A program made the position numbers and the translations under genes. This document shows, piece after piece, positions 7,008 through 15,473 of a DNA stretch of 22,485 nt (the stretch's first letter is position 1; every line of letters starts with the position of its first letter). Where the stretch lies: assembly GCA_023416745.1 (NCBI GenBank), contig JAEZHF010000079.1, positions 1-22,485 on the forward strand. Reading direction: 5' to 3'. The notes under the pieces were generated by a model. That model was not told where the DNA came from, ran no database searches, and was given only the letters and a program-made list of their open reading frames with translations. Origin of the DNA: Bacillota bacterium. GTDB lineage: Bacteria; Bacillota; Clostridia; Christensenellales; SZUA-584.

Positions 7008-10000
7008 ATGAGCGAGATCATGATGCCGATGCCTTTTGAGCAGCTGATGCGCTGGATGGCGGCGGAATACCGCGGCAAAAACAGCGTGTTCGGCGTGTAT
7101 AAAAATAAGTTCTACCGCAATAAATCCGGCCATATGGCGACGGTGCTGGGGCAGGCGCTGGGCAGCCCTTTAGGACCGGCCGCTGGTCCCAACACGCAGC
7201 TGGCACAGAACCTGCTCGCGTCCTACGTGGGCGGGCTGCGTTTCATGGAACTGAAAACGGTGCAGACGATGGACGGCGAAGACCTGCGCAAGTGCATCGC
7301 GCGCCCGTGCATCAACGCCGAGGACGAGGGCTACAACGTCGAATGGTCCACCGAGCTAACGGTGCAGGAGGCTTACGAGGAATACGTCAAGGGCTGGTTC
7401 GCCGTGCATGTGGCGATGAAGGAATTCGGCCTTGCGGCAAAGCCGGACGTGATGTTCAACATGAGCGTGGGCTACGACTTTGAAGGCATCACTTCCGAGA
7501 AAATCGACAGCTACATTAACAACCTGCAGGACGCGAGCGGTACGGAAGTATTTAAAGCCTGCCGCGCGTGGCTGCTGGATAATCTCGACCTGTTTGAGAA
7601 CGTTGCGGCGGCGGACGTCGAGGCGATTCCCGCCTGCGTATCGTCCTCCATCACGCTGTCCACATTGCACGGCTGCCCGCCGGAAGAGATCGAGAAGATC
7701 GCGCATTACTTCCTCACCGTGAAGAAGATGGATACGTTCGTCAAGGTGAACCCCACGCTGCTGGGTTACGACTTCGTGCGCGACCTGCTGGATAAGCTGG
7801 GCTACGGCTACGTCACCTTCGACACGCGGCACTTCGAGCAGGATTTGAAGTTCCCCGACGCGGTGGCGCTGATTGCGCGGCTGATGGATACGGCAAAGCA
7901 GCTGGGACTGAATTTCGGCGTGAAGGTGACCAACACGTTCCCGGTGATGATCAAGGACGGAGAGCTGCTCGGCGAGTTCATGTACATGTCGGGACGGTCG
8001 CTGTTCCCGATCAGCATCAACGTAGCGCGCAAGCTCAGCAACCACTTTGACGGCGCATTGCCCATCTCGTATTCGGGCGGCGCGGACGCGTTTAACGTGG
8101 AGAGCATACTCAAGACGGGCATCAAACCTGTGACGTTTGCGACTACTATTTTGAAGCCGGGCGGCTACGCACGTTCCAAGCAGCTCAGCGAAAAGGCCGA
8201 GCGGGCAAACTATGAAGGCAACGGCATCGACGTGGCGGCTCTCAATGAGCTGGCCGACAGCGTGCTGACCGACAAGCATATTGCCAAGGACGCGCGCGAG
8301 GTGAAGTCCCGCAAGACGGATTCCAACCTGCCGCTGTTCGACTGCTTCAAAGCGCCGTGCAAACAGGGCGGCTGCCCCATCGAGCAGCAGATACCCGAGT
8401 ATCTGCAGTGCGTGGCGCGCGGCGACTATGAGATGGCGTTTGAGATCATCGCGATCGACAACGCCGTGCCTGCAGTGACGGGCGAGATATGCAGCCATGC
8501 GTGCCAGACCAAGTGCACGCGCATCGACTACGACGAACCGCTGCAGATTCGGCAGGCCAAGAGACTGGCTTCGCAGAATGCGCAGCAGACCTACATAGAC
8601 GGCATCGTGCCCGCACTGCTGCGGACGGACAAGAAGGTGGCGGTGATCGGCGCGGGTCCGGGCGGCATCGCGGCGGGCGTGTACTTGCGCCGCAACGGCG
8701 TGGACGTGACGGTGTTTGACCGGCGCGAAAAACCGATGGGCGTGGTGCAGTATCTGATCCCCGAGTTCCGCATATCACAGGCCGCGATCGACCTCGACTA
8801 CCAGCTGGCGGTGAAAACGGGCGTCCGGTTCCGGTTCGGTGTGACGGACACTGACGTGGCGCGGCTCAAGCAGGAATACGACTTTGTCATCATCGCGACG
8901 GGTGCGTGGAAAGAGGGCGCTTGCCCCGTGGAGCGCGGCGGCGAATACACCGTGGACGCGCTGGACTTCCTCGAGAAATCGAAACAAGCGAACTGCAAGC
9001 TGGACCTCGGCAAATCGGTGGCGGTGATCGGCGGCGGCGACGTGGCGATGGACTGCGCCCGGGCCGCACTGCGCGCCAACGGTTCGCCCAAGGTGAGCAT
9101 CGTCTACCGGCGCACGCGCGAATTCATGCCCGCGGAGCCGGAGGAGATACGTCTGGCGCTGGAAGACGGCGTGGAATTCATGGAGCTGCTGGCTCCCGTG
9201 GCTTATGAGAACGGCCTGCTGACCGTGGAGGTCATGAAGCTGGGAGAGAAGGGCGCGGACGGACGCCGTGGCGTGGAGCCGATGGGCGAGATGAAGCAGC
9301 TGAGCTTCGACACGGTGATCAGCGCGGTGGGCGCGCGCGTGGACACGGAGTTCTTCTCCTGCAGCGCCATCGACCAGAACAAGCGCGGATACGCCGCCGT
9401 CAACGAACAGAGCTGCCAGACCAATCTGGATGGCGTGTACGTGTCGGGCGACTGCCGCCGGGGCGCGTCCACCATCGTGGAAGCCATGGCGGACAGCAAG
9501 CGCATCACCAAGGATATATTGGGCAAGCTGGGCCTCTCGCACGACTTTGTGCGCGTGTCCCGCCCGGCGGACCCGGAAGTGATAAGGAGCTGCCGCGCCG
9601 TGCTGACGGACAGCATGGATGATTCCAATGACGCCGCGCGCTGCCTGAACTGCGACGCGGTGTGCGAGATATGCTGCGAGGTATGCCCCAACCGTGCCAA
9701 CGTCGGTGTGCTGGTTGCCGGACGCCCGCAGATCGTGCACGTGGACGGCATGTGCAACGAGTGCGGCAACTGCGGCTTCTTCTGCCCGCACACGGGACTG
9801 CCTTACAAGGATAAGTTCACGCTGTTCTGGAGCGAAGAGGGCTTTGAAGACAGCACCAACAAGGGCGTGCTGTTTGAAGGAGATCAAGTTTTGGTCCGCG
9901 ATGAGAGCGGAGCGGTATATAGATGCGGGACGGATGACGCGCGGCTGTCGGATGACTTCAGAGCGTTCATCAGAACGATCAGTGAGGATTGTGGATATTT

Positions 10001-10010
10001 AATCCCGTAA
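7008..10010 (+). CDS. ygfK: YgfK, large flavin/iron-sulfur oxidoreductase (annotated as putative selenate reductase subunit)
   Basis: 1000 residues, the family's usual size. The N-terminal ~430 residues resemble a dihydroorotate-dehydrogenase-like barrel (LGPAAGPNTQ, KVNPTLLGYDF, ISYSGGADAFN). From about 450 comes a GltD-like half: cysteines CKQGGCPIEQ and CSHACQTKC, an FAD dinucleotide site GAGPGGIAAG (about 548-557) and a second nucleotide site GGGDVAMD (about 675). The C-terminus carries Fe-S cysteines in CLNCDAVCEICCEVCP (about 880-895) and CNECGNCGFFCPH (about 915-927). This is a multi-cofactor electron-transfer protein. The selenate reductase name is historical. In purine clusters it is more plausibly the reductase acting on the purine ring or a partner of Xdh (family knowledge plus inference). 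RBS GAAGGGGAG. xdh follows ten bases later. Confidence 0.93.
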   Translation: MSEIMMPMPFEQLMRWMAAEYRGKNSVFGVYKNKFYRNKSGHMATVLGQALGSPLGPAAGPNTQLAQNLLASYVGGLRFMELKTVQTMDGEDLRKCIARPCINAEDEGYNVEWSTELTVQEAYEEYVKGWFAVHVAMKEFGLAAKPDVMFNMSVGYDFEGITSEKIDSYINNLQDASGTEVFKACRAWLLDNLDLFENVAAADVEAIPACVSSSITLSTLHGCPPEEIEKIAHYFLTVKKMDTFVKVNPTLLGYDFVRDLLDKLGYGYVTFDTRHFEQDLKFPDAVALIARLMDTAKQLGLNFGVKVTNTFPVMIKDGELLGEFMYMSGRSLFPISINVARKLSNHFDGALPISYSGGADAFNVESILKTGIKPVTFATTILKPGGYARSKQLSEKAERANYEGNGIDVAALNELADSVLTDKHIAKDAREVKSRKTDSNLPLFDCFKAPCKQGGCPIEQQIPEYLQCVARGDYEMAFEIIAIDNAVPAVTGEICSHACQTKCTRIDYDEPLQIRQAKRLASQNAQQTYIDGIVPALLRTDKKVAVIGAGPGGIAAGVYLRRNGVDVTVFDRREKPMGVVQYLIPEFRISQAAIDLDYQLAVKTGVRFRFGVTDTDVARLKQEYDFVIIATGAWKEGACPVERGGEYTVDALDFLEKSKQANCKLDLGKSVAVIGGGDVAMDCARAALRANGSPKVSIVYRRTREFMPAEPEEIRLALEDGVEFMELLAPVAYENGLLTVEVMKLGEKGADGRRGVEPMGEMKQLSFDTVISAVGARVDTEFFSCSAIDQNKRGYAAVNEQSCQTNLDGVYVSGDCRRGASTIVEAMADSKRITKDILGKLGLSHDFVRVSRPADPEVIRSCRAVLTDSMDDSNDAARCLNCDAVCEICCEVCPNRANVGVLVAGRPQIVHVDGMCNECGNCGFFCPHTGLPYKDKFTLFWSEEGFEDSTNKGVLFEGDQVLVRDESGAVYRCGTDDARLSDDFRAFIRTISEDCGYLIP

Positions 10011-10020
10011 GGAGAGAACA

Positions 10021-12582
10021 GTGGTCACATTCGAACTGAACGGGCGGGTCATACAGACCGACGCCGACAAAAACTTGCTCAGCTTTCTGCGCAAGGACAT
10101 GGGTATTAAATCCGCCAAGGACGGATGCAGCGAGGGTGCCTGCGGCACGTGCTCCGTGCTGATCGACGGCGTATCCCGCCGCGCCTGCACGCAGTCCGTG
10201 AAGAAGCTGGACGGCAAGCGCGTGACCACGTTGGAGGGGCTGTCGGACTACGAAAAGCAGGTGTACGCGTACTGCTTTGCCAGCGCGGGCGCGGTACAGT
10301 GCGGTTTTTGCATCCCTGGCATGGTGATCCGCGCCAAGGGGCTGCTGGACAAGAATCCGTCGCCCACGATGAAGGAAGTCTCTCAGGCGCTGGTGGGCAA
10401 CATCTGCCGCTGCACCGGCTACAAGAAGATATTTGCCGCCATACTGATGGCGGCGGAGTTTTTCCGCGAACATAGAGCGGTGCCGGAGCACAAGTCCACA
10501 GGGCGTATCGCCGAGGACGTGTTCCGCATCGACGCATATGCCAAGACGCTAGGCACCGGTGAGTACGTGGACGACATGGAGCTGCCGGACATGGTGTACG
10601 CCAGCGCGGTGAGAACCGCATACCCCCGTGCCGTGGTGGAGGGTATCGATATATCCAAGGCGCAGGCCTACCCCGGCGTGATTACGGTGCTGACCGCGGC
10701 GGACATTCCGGGGCACAACAAGTGCGGCCACCTTTCGAAGGACTGGGACGTGCTGATCGCCAAGGGCGACACCACGCGCTACGTGGGCGACGGCATCGTG
10801 CTGGTGGTGGCGGAGACGGAGGAAGCCCTCGAAGCCGCCAAGGCGCTGGTGGAGATCAGCTACACGCCCCTCAAACCCCTCACCTCGCCGCGCATGGCGC
10901 TGGAGGAGGGCGCGCCCCAGCTGCACCCGACGGGCAACGTGCTGCGGCACGACCGCGTGAAGCGCGGCGGCGATGCGGACGAGGCGTTTGCGAACTCAAA
11001 GTATGTGGTGAGCCACGTGTACCACACGCCGTTCACCGAGCACGCGTTCATGGAGCCTGAGTGCGCGGTATGCAAAAACAACGGAGAAGAAGGGCTGACG
11101 ATCTATACGTCGGGCCAGAACATATTCGACGAGCAGCGCGAGATCATGCACATCCTCAGCCTGCCCGCCGACAAGGTGCACATCATCAGCAAGCTGGTGG
11201 GGGGCGGCTTCGGCGGCAAGGAGGACATGAGCGTGCAGCATCACGCGGCGCTGGCGTCCTTTGTGACCGGACGCACCGTGAAGGTGAAGTTCACGCGGCA
11301 GGAGAGCATCAACGTGCATCCCAAGCGCCACGCGATGGAGATCGAGATGACCACCGCATGCGACGAGAACGGCATGCTGACGGGCATGCGGGCGCGCATA
11401 CTGTCCGACACCGGCGCTTACGCGTCGCTGGGCGGACCGGTGGTGCAGCGGGCGTGCACCCACGCCGCGGGGCCGTACCAGTACCCGTGCGTGGACATCG
11501 AGGGCAAGGCGGTGTACACCAACAACCCGCCCGCGGGCGCATACCGCGGCTTCGGCGTGACGCAGAGCATATTCGCGACGGAGTGCAACCTCACGGAGCT
11601 GGCTTCGCTCGTGGGCATATCGCCGTGGGAGATACGGTACCGCAACGCCATCGTGCCGGGCGGCATACTGCCCAACGGCCAGATTGCGGACGAGACGACG
11701 GCCTATAAGGAATGCCTCGAAGCCGTGAAGGAAGATTACGAGCGGCATGCCATCGCGGGCATCGCCGGTTCCATAAAAAACACCGGCCTCGGCGTGGGCG
11801 TGCCGGATTCCGGGCGTTGCATTGTGTCCATCGAGAACGGCAAGGTGCATGTGCGCACCGGCGCCGCGCGCATCGGGCAGGGTCTGGATACCGTGGTGCT
11901 GCAGGTGGCCTGCCACACGCTGGACATGACGCCCGACCACATGGTGATCGAGGTGCCGGATACTAAACGCACACCCAACTCGGGCACCACAACGGCCTCC
12001 CGACAGACGATGTTTACGGGGCAGGCAGTGCGCAAGGCCTGCGAGAACCTGAAGCAGGCGCTGGACGAGGGCAACACGCTGGCCGATCTGGAGGGCCGCG
12101 AGTTCTACGGCGAGTTCACCTGCGTGACCGACCCCATCACCACCGACAAGGAGCATCCGTACAGCCACGCGGCTTATACGTACGGCGTGCAGGTGGTGGC
12201 GCTGGACGAGAGCGGCAAGGTGGAGAAGGTATACGCCGTGTACGATGCGGGACAGGTGATCAACCACAAGAGCGCCGAAGGACAGGTGGAAGGCGGCGTG
12301 GTGATGAGCCTCGGGTACGCGCTGACGGAGGATTATCCGCTGGTGGATTGCGTGCCACAGGCGAGATACGCCAAGCTGGGGCTGTTCCGCGCCAACGCCG
12401 TGCCGGAGATTGACGTAAAGTTTGTGTGCGCGCCTGTGAAGGCAGACCCCGCTTACGGCGCGAAGGGCATCGGCGAGATCGCATCCATACCCACCGCGCC
12501 CGCGGTGGCCGGAGCGTATTTCAAGCTGGACGGGGTGCACCGCACCAAGCTGCCGCTTGAGGGCACGGCATACAGAAAGTAA
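10021..12582 (+). CDS. xdh: Selenium-dependent xanthine dehydrogenase (2Fe-2S and molybdenum domains fused)
   Basis: 853 residues starting at GTG after TAAGGAGAG. The N-terminus binds two 2Fe-2S clusters: C36, C41, C44 and C56 in the plant-type domain, then C94, C97, C129 and C131 (CGFC, CRC). From about residue 165 it is a xanthine-dehydrogenase large subunit with the molybdopterin motifs GGGFGGKED (about 395), AYRGFG (about 506) and, near 813, GAKGIGE containing the catalytic Glu. There is no FAD domain, which matches the Se-dependent XDH family, so electrons must leave to another protein, perhaps YgfK. Selenium in this family is a labile ligand of molybdenum; no in-frame TGA is seen. The likely reaction is hydroxylation of a purine, such as xanthine to urate or the reverse direction anaerobically. 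Confidence 0.9.
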   Translation: MVTFELNGRVIQTDADKNLLSFLRKDMGIKSAKDGCSEGACGTCSVLIDGVSRRACTQSVKKLDGKRVTTLEGLSDYEKQVYAYCFASAGAVQCGFCIPGMVIRAKGLLDKNPSPTMKEVSQALVGNICRCTGYKKIFAAILMAAEFFREHRAVPEHKSTGRIAEDVFRIDAYAKTLGTGEYVDDMELPDMVYASAVRTAYPRAVVEGIDISKAQAYPGVITVLTAADIPGHNKCGHLSKDWDVLIAKGDTTRYVGDGIVLVVAETEEALEAAKALVEISYTPLKPLTSPRMALEEGAPQLHPTGNVLRHDRVKRGGDADEAFANSKYVVSHVYHTPFTEHAFMEPECAVCKNNGEEGLTIYTSGQNIFDEQREIMHILSLPADKVHIISKLVGGGFGGKEDMSVQHHAALASFVTGRTVKVKFTRQESINVHPKRHAMEIEMTTACDENGMLTGMRARILSDTGAYASLGGPVVQRACTHAAGPYQYPCVDIEGKAVYTNNPPAGAYRGFGVTQSIFATECNLTELASLVGISPWEIRYRNAIVPGGILPNGQIADETTAYKECLEAVKEDYERHAIAGIAGSIKNTGLGVGVPDSGRCIVSIENGKVHVRTGAARIGQGLDTVVLQVACHTLDMTPDHMVIEVPDTKRTPNSGTTTASRQTMFTGQAVRKACENLKQALDEGNTLADLEGREFYGEFTCVTDPITTDKEHPYSHAAYTYGVQVVALDESGKVEKVYAVYDAGQVINHKSAEGQVEGGVVMSLGYALTEDYPLVDCVPQARYAKLGLFRANAVPEIDVKFVCAPVKADPAYGAKGIGEIASIPTAPAVAGAYFKLDGVHRTKLPLEGTAYRK

Positions 12583-12594
12583 GGTGAAGCTGCG

Positions 12595-13968
12595 ATGATT
12601 ATCAAAAACGGATATGTGGTCACGGATGAAGGCGTTCTGCATACGGACGTGCGCATTGAGAACGGGCTGATTGCTGAAATCGGCGTCGGACTCACCGGCG
12701 GCGAAATCATCGACGCGGCGGATAAATACGTGCTGCCGGGCGGCATCGACGTGCACACGCACCTGTGCCTGGACGTCGGCATCGCGGTGGCGCAGGACGA
12801 CTTCTACACCGGCACTGTCGCGGCGGCCTGCGGCGGCACCACCACCATCGTGGATCACCCGGGCTTTGGGCCTGCGGGCTGCGCGCTGGATCACCAGATT
12901 AAGCATTACCATACGCTGGCGGCGGGCAACGCCGTCATCGACTACAGCTTCCATGGCGTGATGCAGCATGTGGACTCTGGCGTGCTGAATATGATGGAAA
13001 TGCTGATAGACGAGGGCATCACCAGCCACAAGGTATACATGACGTACGGCTTCAAGATAAGCGACGAGGACATCTACGCGGTGCTGCGGCGCGCGAAGGA
13101 GCTAGGCGTGATGATCACGGTGCATCCGGAGAACGACGGACTGGTGAACACGCGGCGCAGGGAGCTGTCCGAAAGCGGATGCACCGCGCCCAAATACCAC
13201 GCTGTCAGCCGTCCGGAGCCGTGCGAGGCCGAGGCCATCAGCCGCATGACGCAGATATCCGCTGTCGCGGGCGACGCGCCGCTGTACATCGTGCACCTCT
13301 CGGGTCATTTGGGGATGCAATACATTAACCTCGCGAAACAGAACGGCCTCAAGAACCTGTTCGCGGAGACGTGCCCGCAGTATCTGCTGCTGGACGACTC
13401 GTATTACCAGCGGGAGGACGGGCTGAAGTACGTCTTAAGCCCGCCGCTCAGGGACAAGGCCAACAACGCGCTGCTGTGGGAGGACATAAGAAAGGGCGAC
13501 ATTGACACTGTTGCGACCGACCACTGTCCGTTCGACTATACGCTGAAAACAAAACTGGGCGGCGGCGATTTCACCAAGTGCCCTAACGGCATGCCCGGCG
13601 TGGAGCTGCGTTTCCCGCTGATGTTCTCGGAGGGCGTGATGAAGGAGCGCATTTCGCCGGTGCAGTTCGCTAAAATATGTTCCGCTAATCCCGCGAAGCT
13701 GTTTGGCATGTACCCCCAAAAGGGCATCATCCGTCCGGGCAGCGACGCCGATATAGTGATCATCGATCCCGGCAAACAATACACGGTCACGCACGGCCGG
13801 CTGCATGAAAACGTGGATTACACGCCGTATGAGGGGATCAGAATGCAGGGCAGCATCGACTGCGTCATATCCAGAGGGGATGTGGTCGCCTGGCATAATG
13901 AATTTGCCGGTCAAAAGGGACGGGGACGGTTTATCAAACGCGGCAGACCGATGCTCAGCGTTAAATAA
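12595..13968 (+). CDS. hydA: Dihydropyrimidinase / D-hydantoinase family hydrolase
   Basis: 457 residues, complete. The hydantoinase metal site is readable: H54 and H56 in DVHTHL, the carboxylated lysine K146 in SHKVYM, H177 in VHPEN, H234 or H238 in HLSGHLG and D309 in ATDHCPFD. The family opens cyclic amides such as hydantoins and dihydropyrimidines to N-carbamoyl amino acids. It corresponds in position to hyuA/ygeZ of the E. coli cluster and would open a hydantoin- or dihydropyrimidine-like ring made during purine breakdown, feeding ureido acids to YgeY and YgeW (inference). AAGGTGAAG lies before the ATG, twelve bases after xdh. Cytoplasmic. Confidence 0.9.
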   Translation: MIIKNGYVVTDEGVLHTDVRIENGLIAEIGVGLTGGEIIDAADKYVLPGGIDVHTHLCLDVGIAVAQDDFYTGTVAAACGGTTTIVDHPGFGPAGCALDHQIKHYHTLAAGNAVIDYSFHGVMQHVDSGVLNMMEMLIDEGITSHKVYMTYGFKISDEDIYAVLRRAKELGVMITVHPENDGLVNTRRRELSESGCTAPKYHAVSRPEPCEAEAISRMTQISAVAGDAPLYIVHLSGHLGMQYINLAKQNGLKNLFAETCPQYLLLDDSYYQREDGLKYVLSPPLRDKANNALLWEDIRKGDIDTVATDHCPFDYTLKTKLGGGDFTKCPNGMPGVELRFPLMFSEGVMKERISPVQFAKICSANPAKLFGMYPQKGIIRPGSDADIVIIDPGKQYTVTHGRLHENVDYTPYEGIRMQGSIDCVISRGDVVAWHNEFAGQKGRGRFIKRGRPMLSVK

Positions 13969-14003
13969 GAAAATAAATATTATAGTATAAAGGAGTTGCA
14001 GCA

Positions 14004-15470
14004 ATGAGCAAATACAAACTGATCGACCTGACGATGGACCAGGCCCGCCTGAAACGGGCGGTGAAACGCTCCAAGGAGCGCAATATCAAAATACCGACGT
14101 TCGCGCAGATGAAGAATCCCGCGCTGATCGACGAGAACACCAAGGCCCAGCTGAAAAATGTGGGGCTGTGGGATGTGAACCCGCTCAACCTGTTCCGCAT
14201 CAACTGGCACAATGAAGCGACGGAGAAGGGCGGCGGCTACGGCGGTGTCAACTACATCGAGTTTCCCGAAGCCATCACCGGCGTGAAGGCCAAGATCGTG
14301 GCGATCAGCGGCAAGTGGTTCCCCACGGGCGCACATAAGGTGGGCGCGGCGTTCGCGTGCCTCGTTCCCCGTCTGGTAACGGGTCAGTTCGACCCCACAA
14401 CGCAGAAGGCTGTCTGGCCGTCCACCGGCAACTACTGCCGGGGCGGCGCTTACGATTCGGCGCTGCTCGGCTGCGACTCCATCGCGATACTGCCCGAGGG
14501 CATGAGCAAGGAGCGCTTTGAATGGCTCAAGACGGTGGCGGGCGAGACCATCAAGACGCCGGGCACCGAAAGCAACGTGAAAGAGATATTCGACAAGTGC
14601 TGGGAGCTGCGCAACTCCGGACAGGATCTGATGATATTCAACCAGTTCGAGGAGTTCGGCAACTACCTGTGGCACTATGAAGTGACGGGCAGCGCGATTG
14701 AGGAAATGCTGAAAGCCGTCGGCGGTAACCTGCACGGCTATATCAGCAGCACCGGTTCCGCGGGCACCATCGCGGCAGGCGACTACTTGAAGAAGCTGTT
14801 CCCCAAGAGCCGCATCGCGGCAGCGGAGGCGCTGCAGTGCCCCACCATCTACAACAACGGCTTCGGCGCGCACCGCATCGAAGGCATCGGCGACAAGCAC
14901 ATACCGTGGATACACAACGTGAAGAACACCGACGTGGCGGTGGCCGTGGATGACGAAATCGCCATGCAGTGGATTCGCATGTTCAACGAGCCGGAAGGTT
15001 TGAAGCTGCTGCGTGACAAGGGCGTTTCCGAAGACGTCATCAGCCGCCTTGGCTGGGTGGGCATCTCGGGCGCGGCTAACCTCGTCGCGGCCATCAAGTA
15101 TGCCAAATACTTCGAGCTCAAGGAAGACGACGTGGTGGTGACGATACTGACCGACTCCATCTCGATGTACGAGAGCCGTTTGGCGGAGCTGACGGAAGAG
15201 CGCGGCGCGTTCGACGCTTTTGCGGCACACGCGGTCAATGCCCGTTTCTTCGACGGTATCAACATCGACTACTTAAAGGAGCTGAACTACTACGACCGCA
15301 AGGCGGTGCACAACCTCAAGTATTACACCTGGGTGGAGCAGCAGGGCAAAACGTACGAAGAAATACTGGCGCAGTGGGACGACGACAGCTACTGGACGGA
15401 CATCGTGACGCACACCGAAGAGCTGGATGAGTTGATCAAGAGCTTCAACAAGCTGGTGGCCGAGGCGTAA
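14004..15470 (+). CDS. Uncharacterised fold-type II PLP-dependent enzyme (TrpB/cysteine-synthase-like)
   Basis: 488 residues. The PLP lysine is K112 in WFPTGAHKVGAA, in a His-Lys context like that of tryptophan synthase beta. An Asn-containing cofactor loop PSTGNYCRGG follows at 139-148, and the Gly-rich phosphate loop STGSAGTIAAG lies at about 249-259. The N-terminal ~100 residues, with PTFAQMKNP and LWDVNPLNLF, form an extra region not found in ordinary cysteine synthases. Databases usually call such proteins pyridoxal-phosphate-dependent enzyme, beta subunit; I know of no proven reaction. It ends three bases before ygeX, so it is probably cotranslated with it, pointing to a step on 2,3-diaminopropionate, serine or a related amino acid. 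A distant relationship to the OrtB thiolase subunit is possible. Strong RBS AAAGGAG. Confidence 0.8.
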   Translation: MSKYKLIDLTMDQARLKRAVKRSKERNIKIPTFAQMKNPALIDENTKAQLKNVGLWDVNPLNLFRINWHNEATEKGGGYGGVNYIEFPEAITGVKAKIVAISGKWFPTGAHKVGAAFACLVPRLVTGQFDPTTQKAVWPSTGNYCRGGAYDSALLGCDSIAILPEGMSKERFEWLKTVAGETIKTPGTESNVKEIFDKCWELRNSGQDLMIFNQFEEFGNYLWHYEVTGSAIEEMLKAVGGNLHGYISSTGSAGTIAAGDYLKKLFPKSRIAAAEALQCPTIYNNGFGAHRIEGIGDKHIPWIHNVKNTDVAVAVDDEIAMQWIRMFNEPEGLKLLRDKGVSEDVISRLGWVGISGAANLVAAIKYAKYFELKEDDVVVTILTDSISMYESRLAELTEERGAFDAFAAHAVNARFFDGINIDYLKELNYYDRKAVHNLKYYTWVEQQGKTYEEILAQWDDDSYWTDIVTHTEELDELIKSFNKLVAEA

Positions 15471-15473
15471 CAT

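Noticed and set aside
10021..12582. Selenocysteine in the Se-dependent xanthine dehydrogenase
   Set aside because: No in-frame TGA occurs. Selenium in this family is a labile ligand of molybdenum, not selenocysteine.
10996..13029. A 677-codon open frame on the minus strand across xdh and hydA
   Set aside because: It is antisense to two convincing genes, is rich in His, Arg, Val and Ala as expected from reverse reading of GC-rich codons, and shows no recognisable domain.
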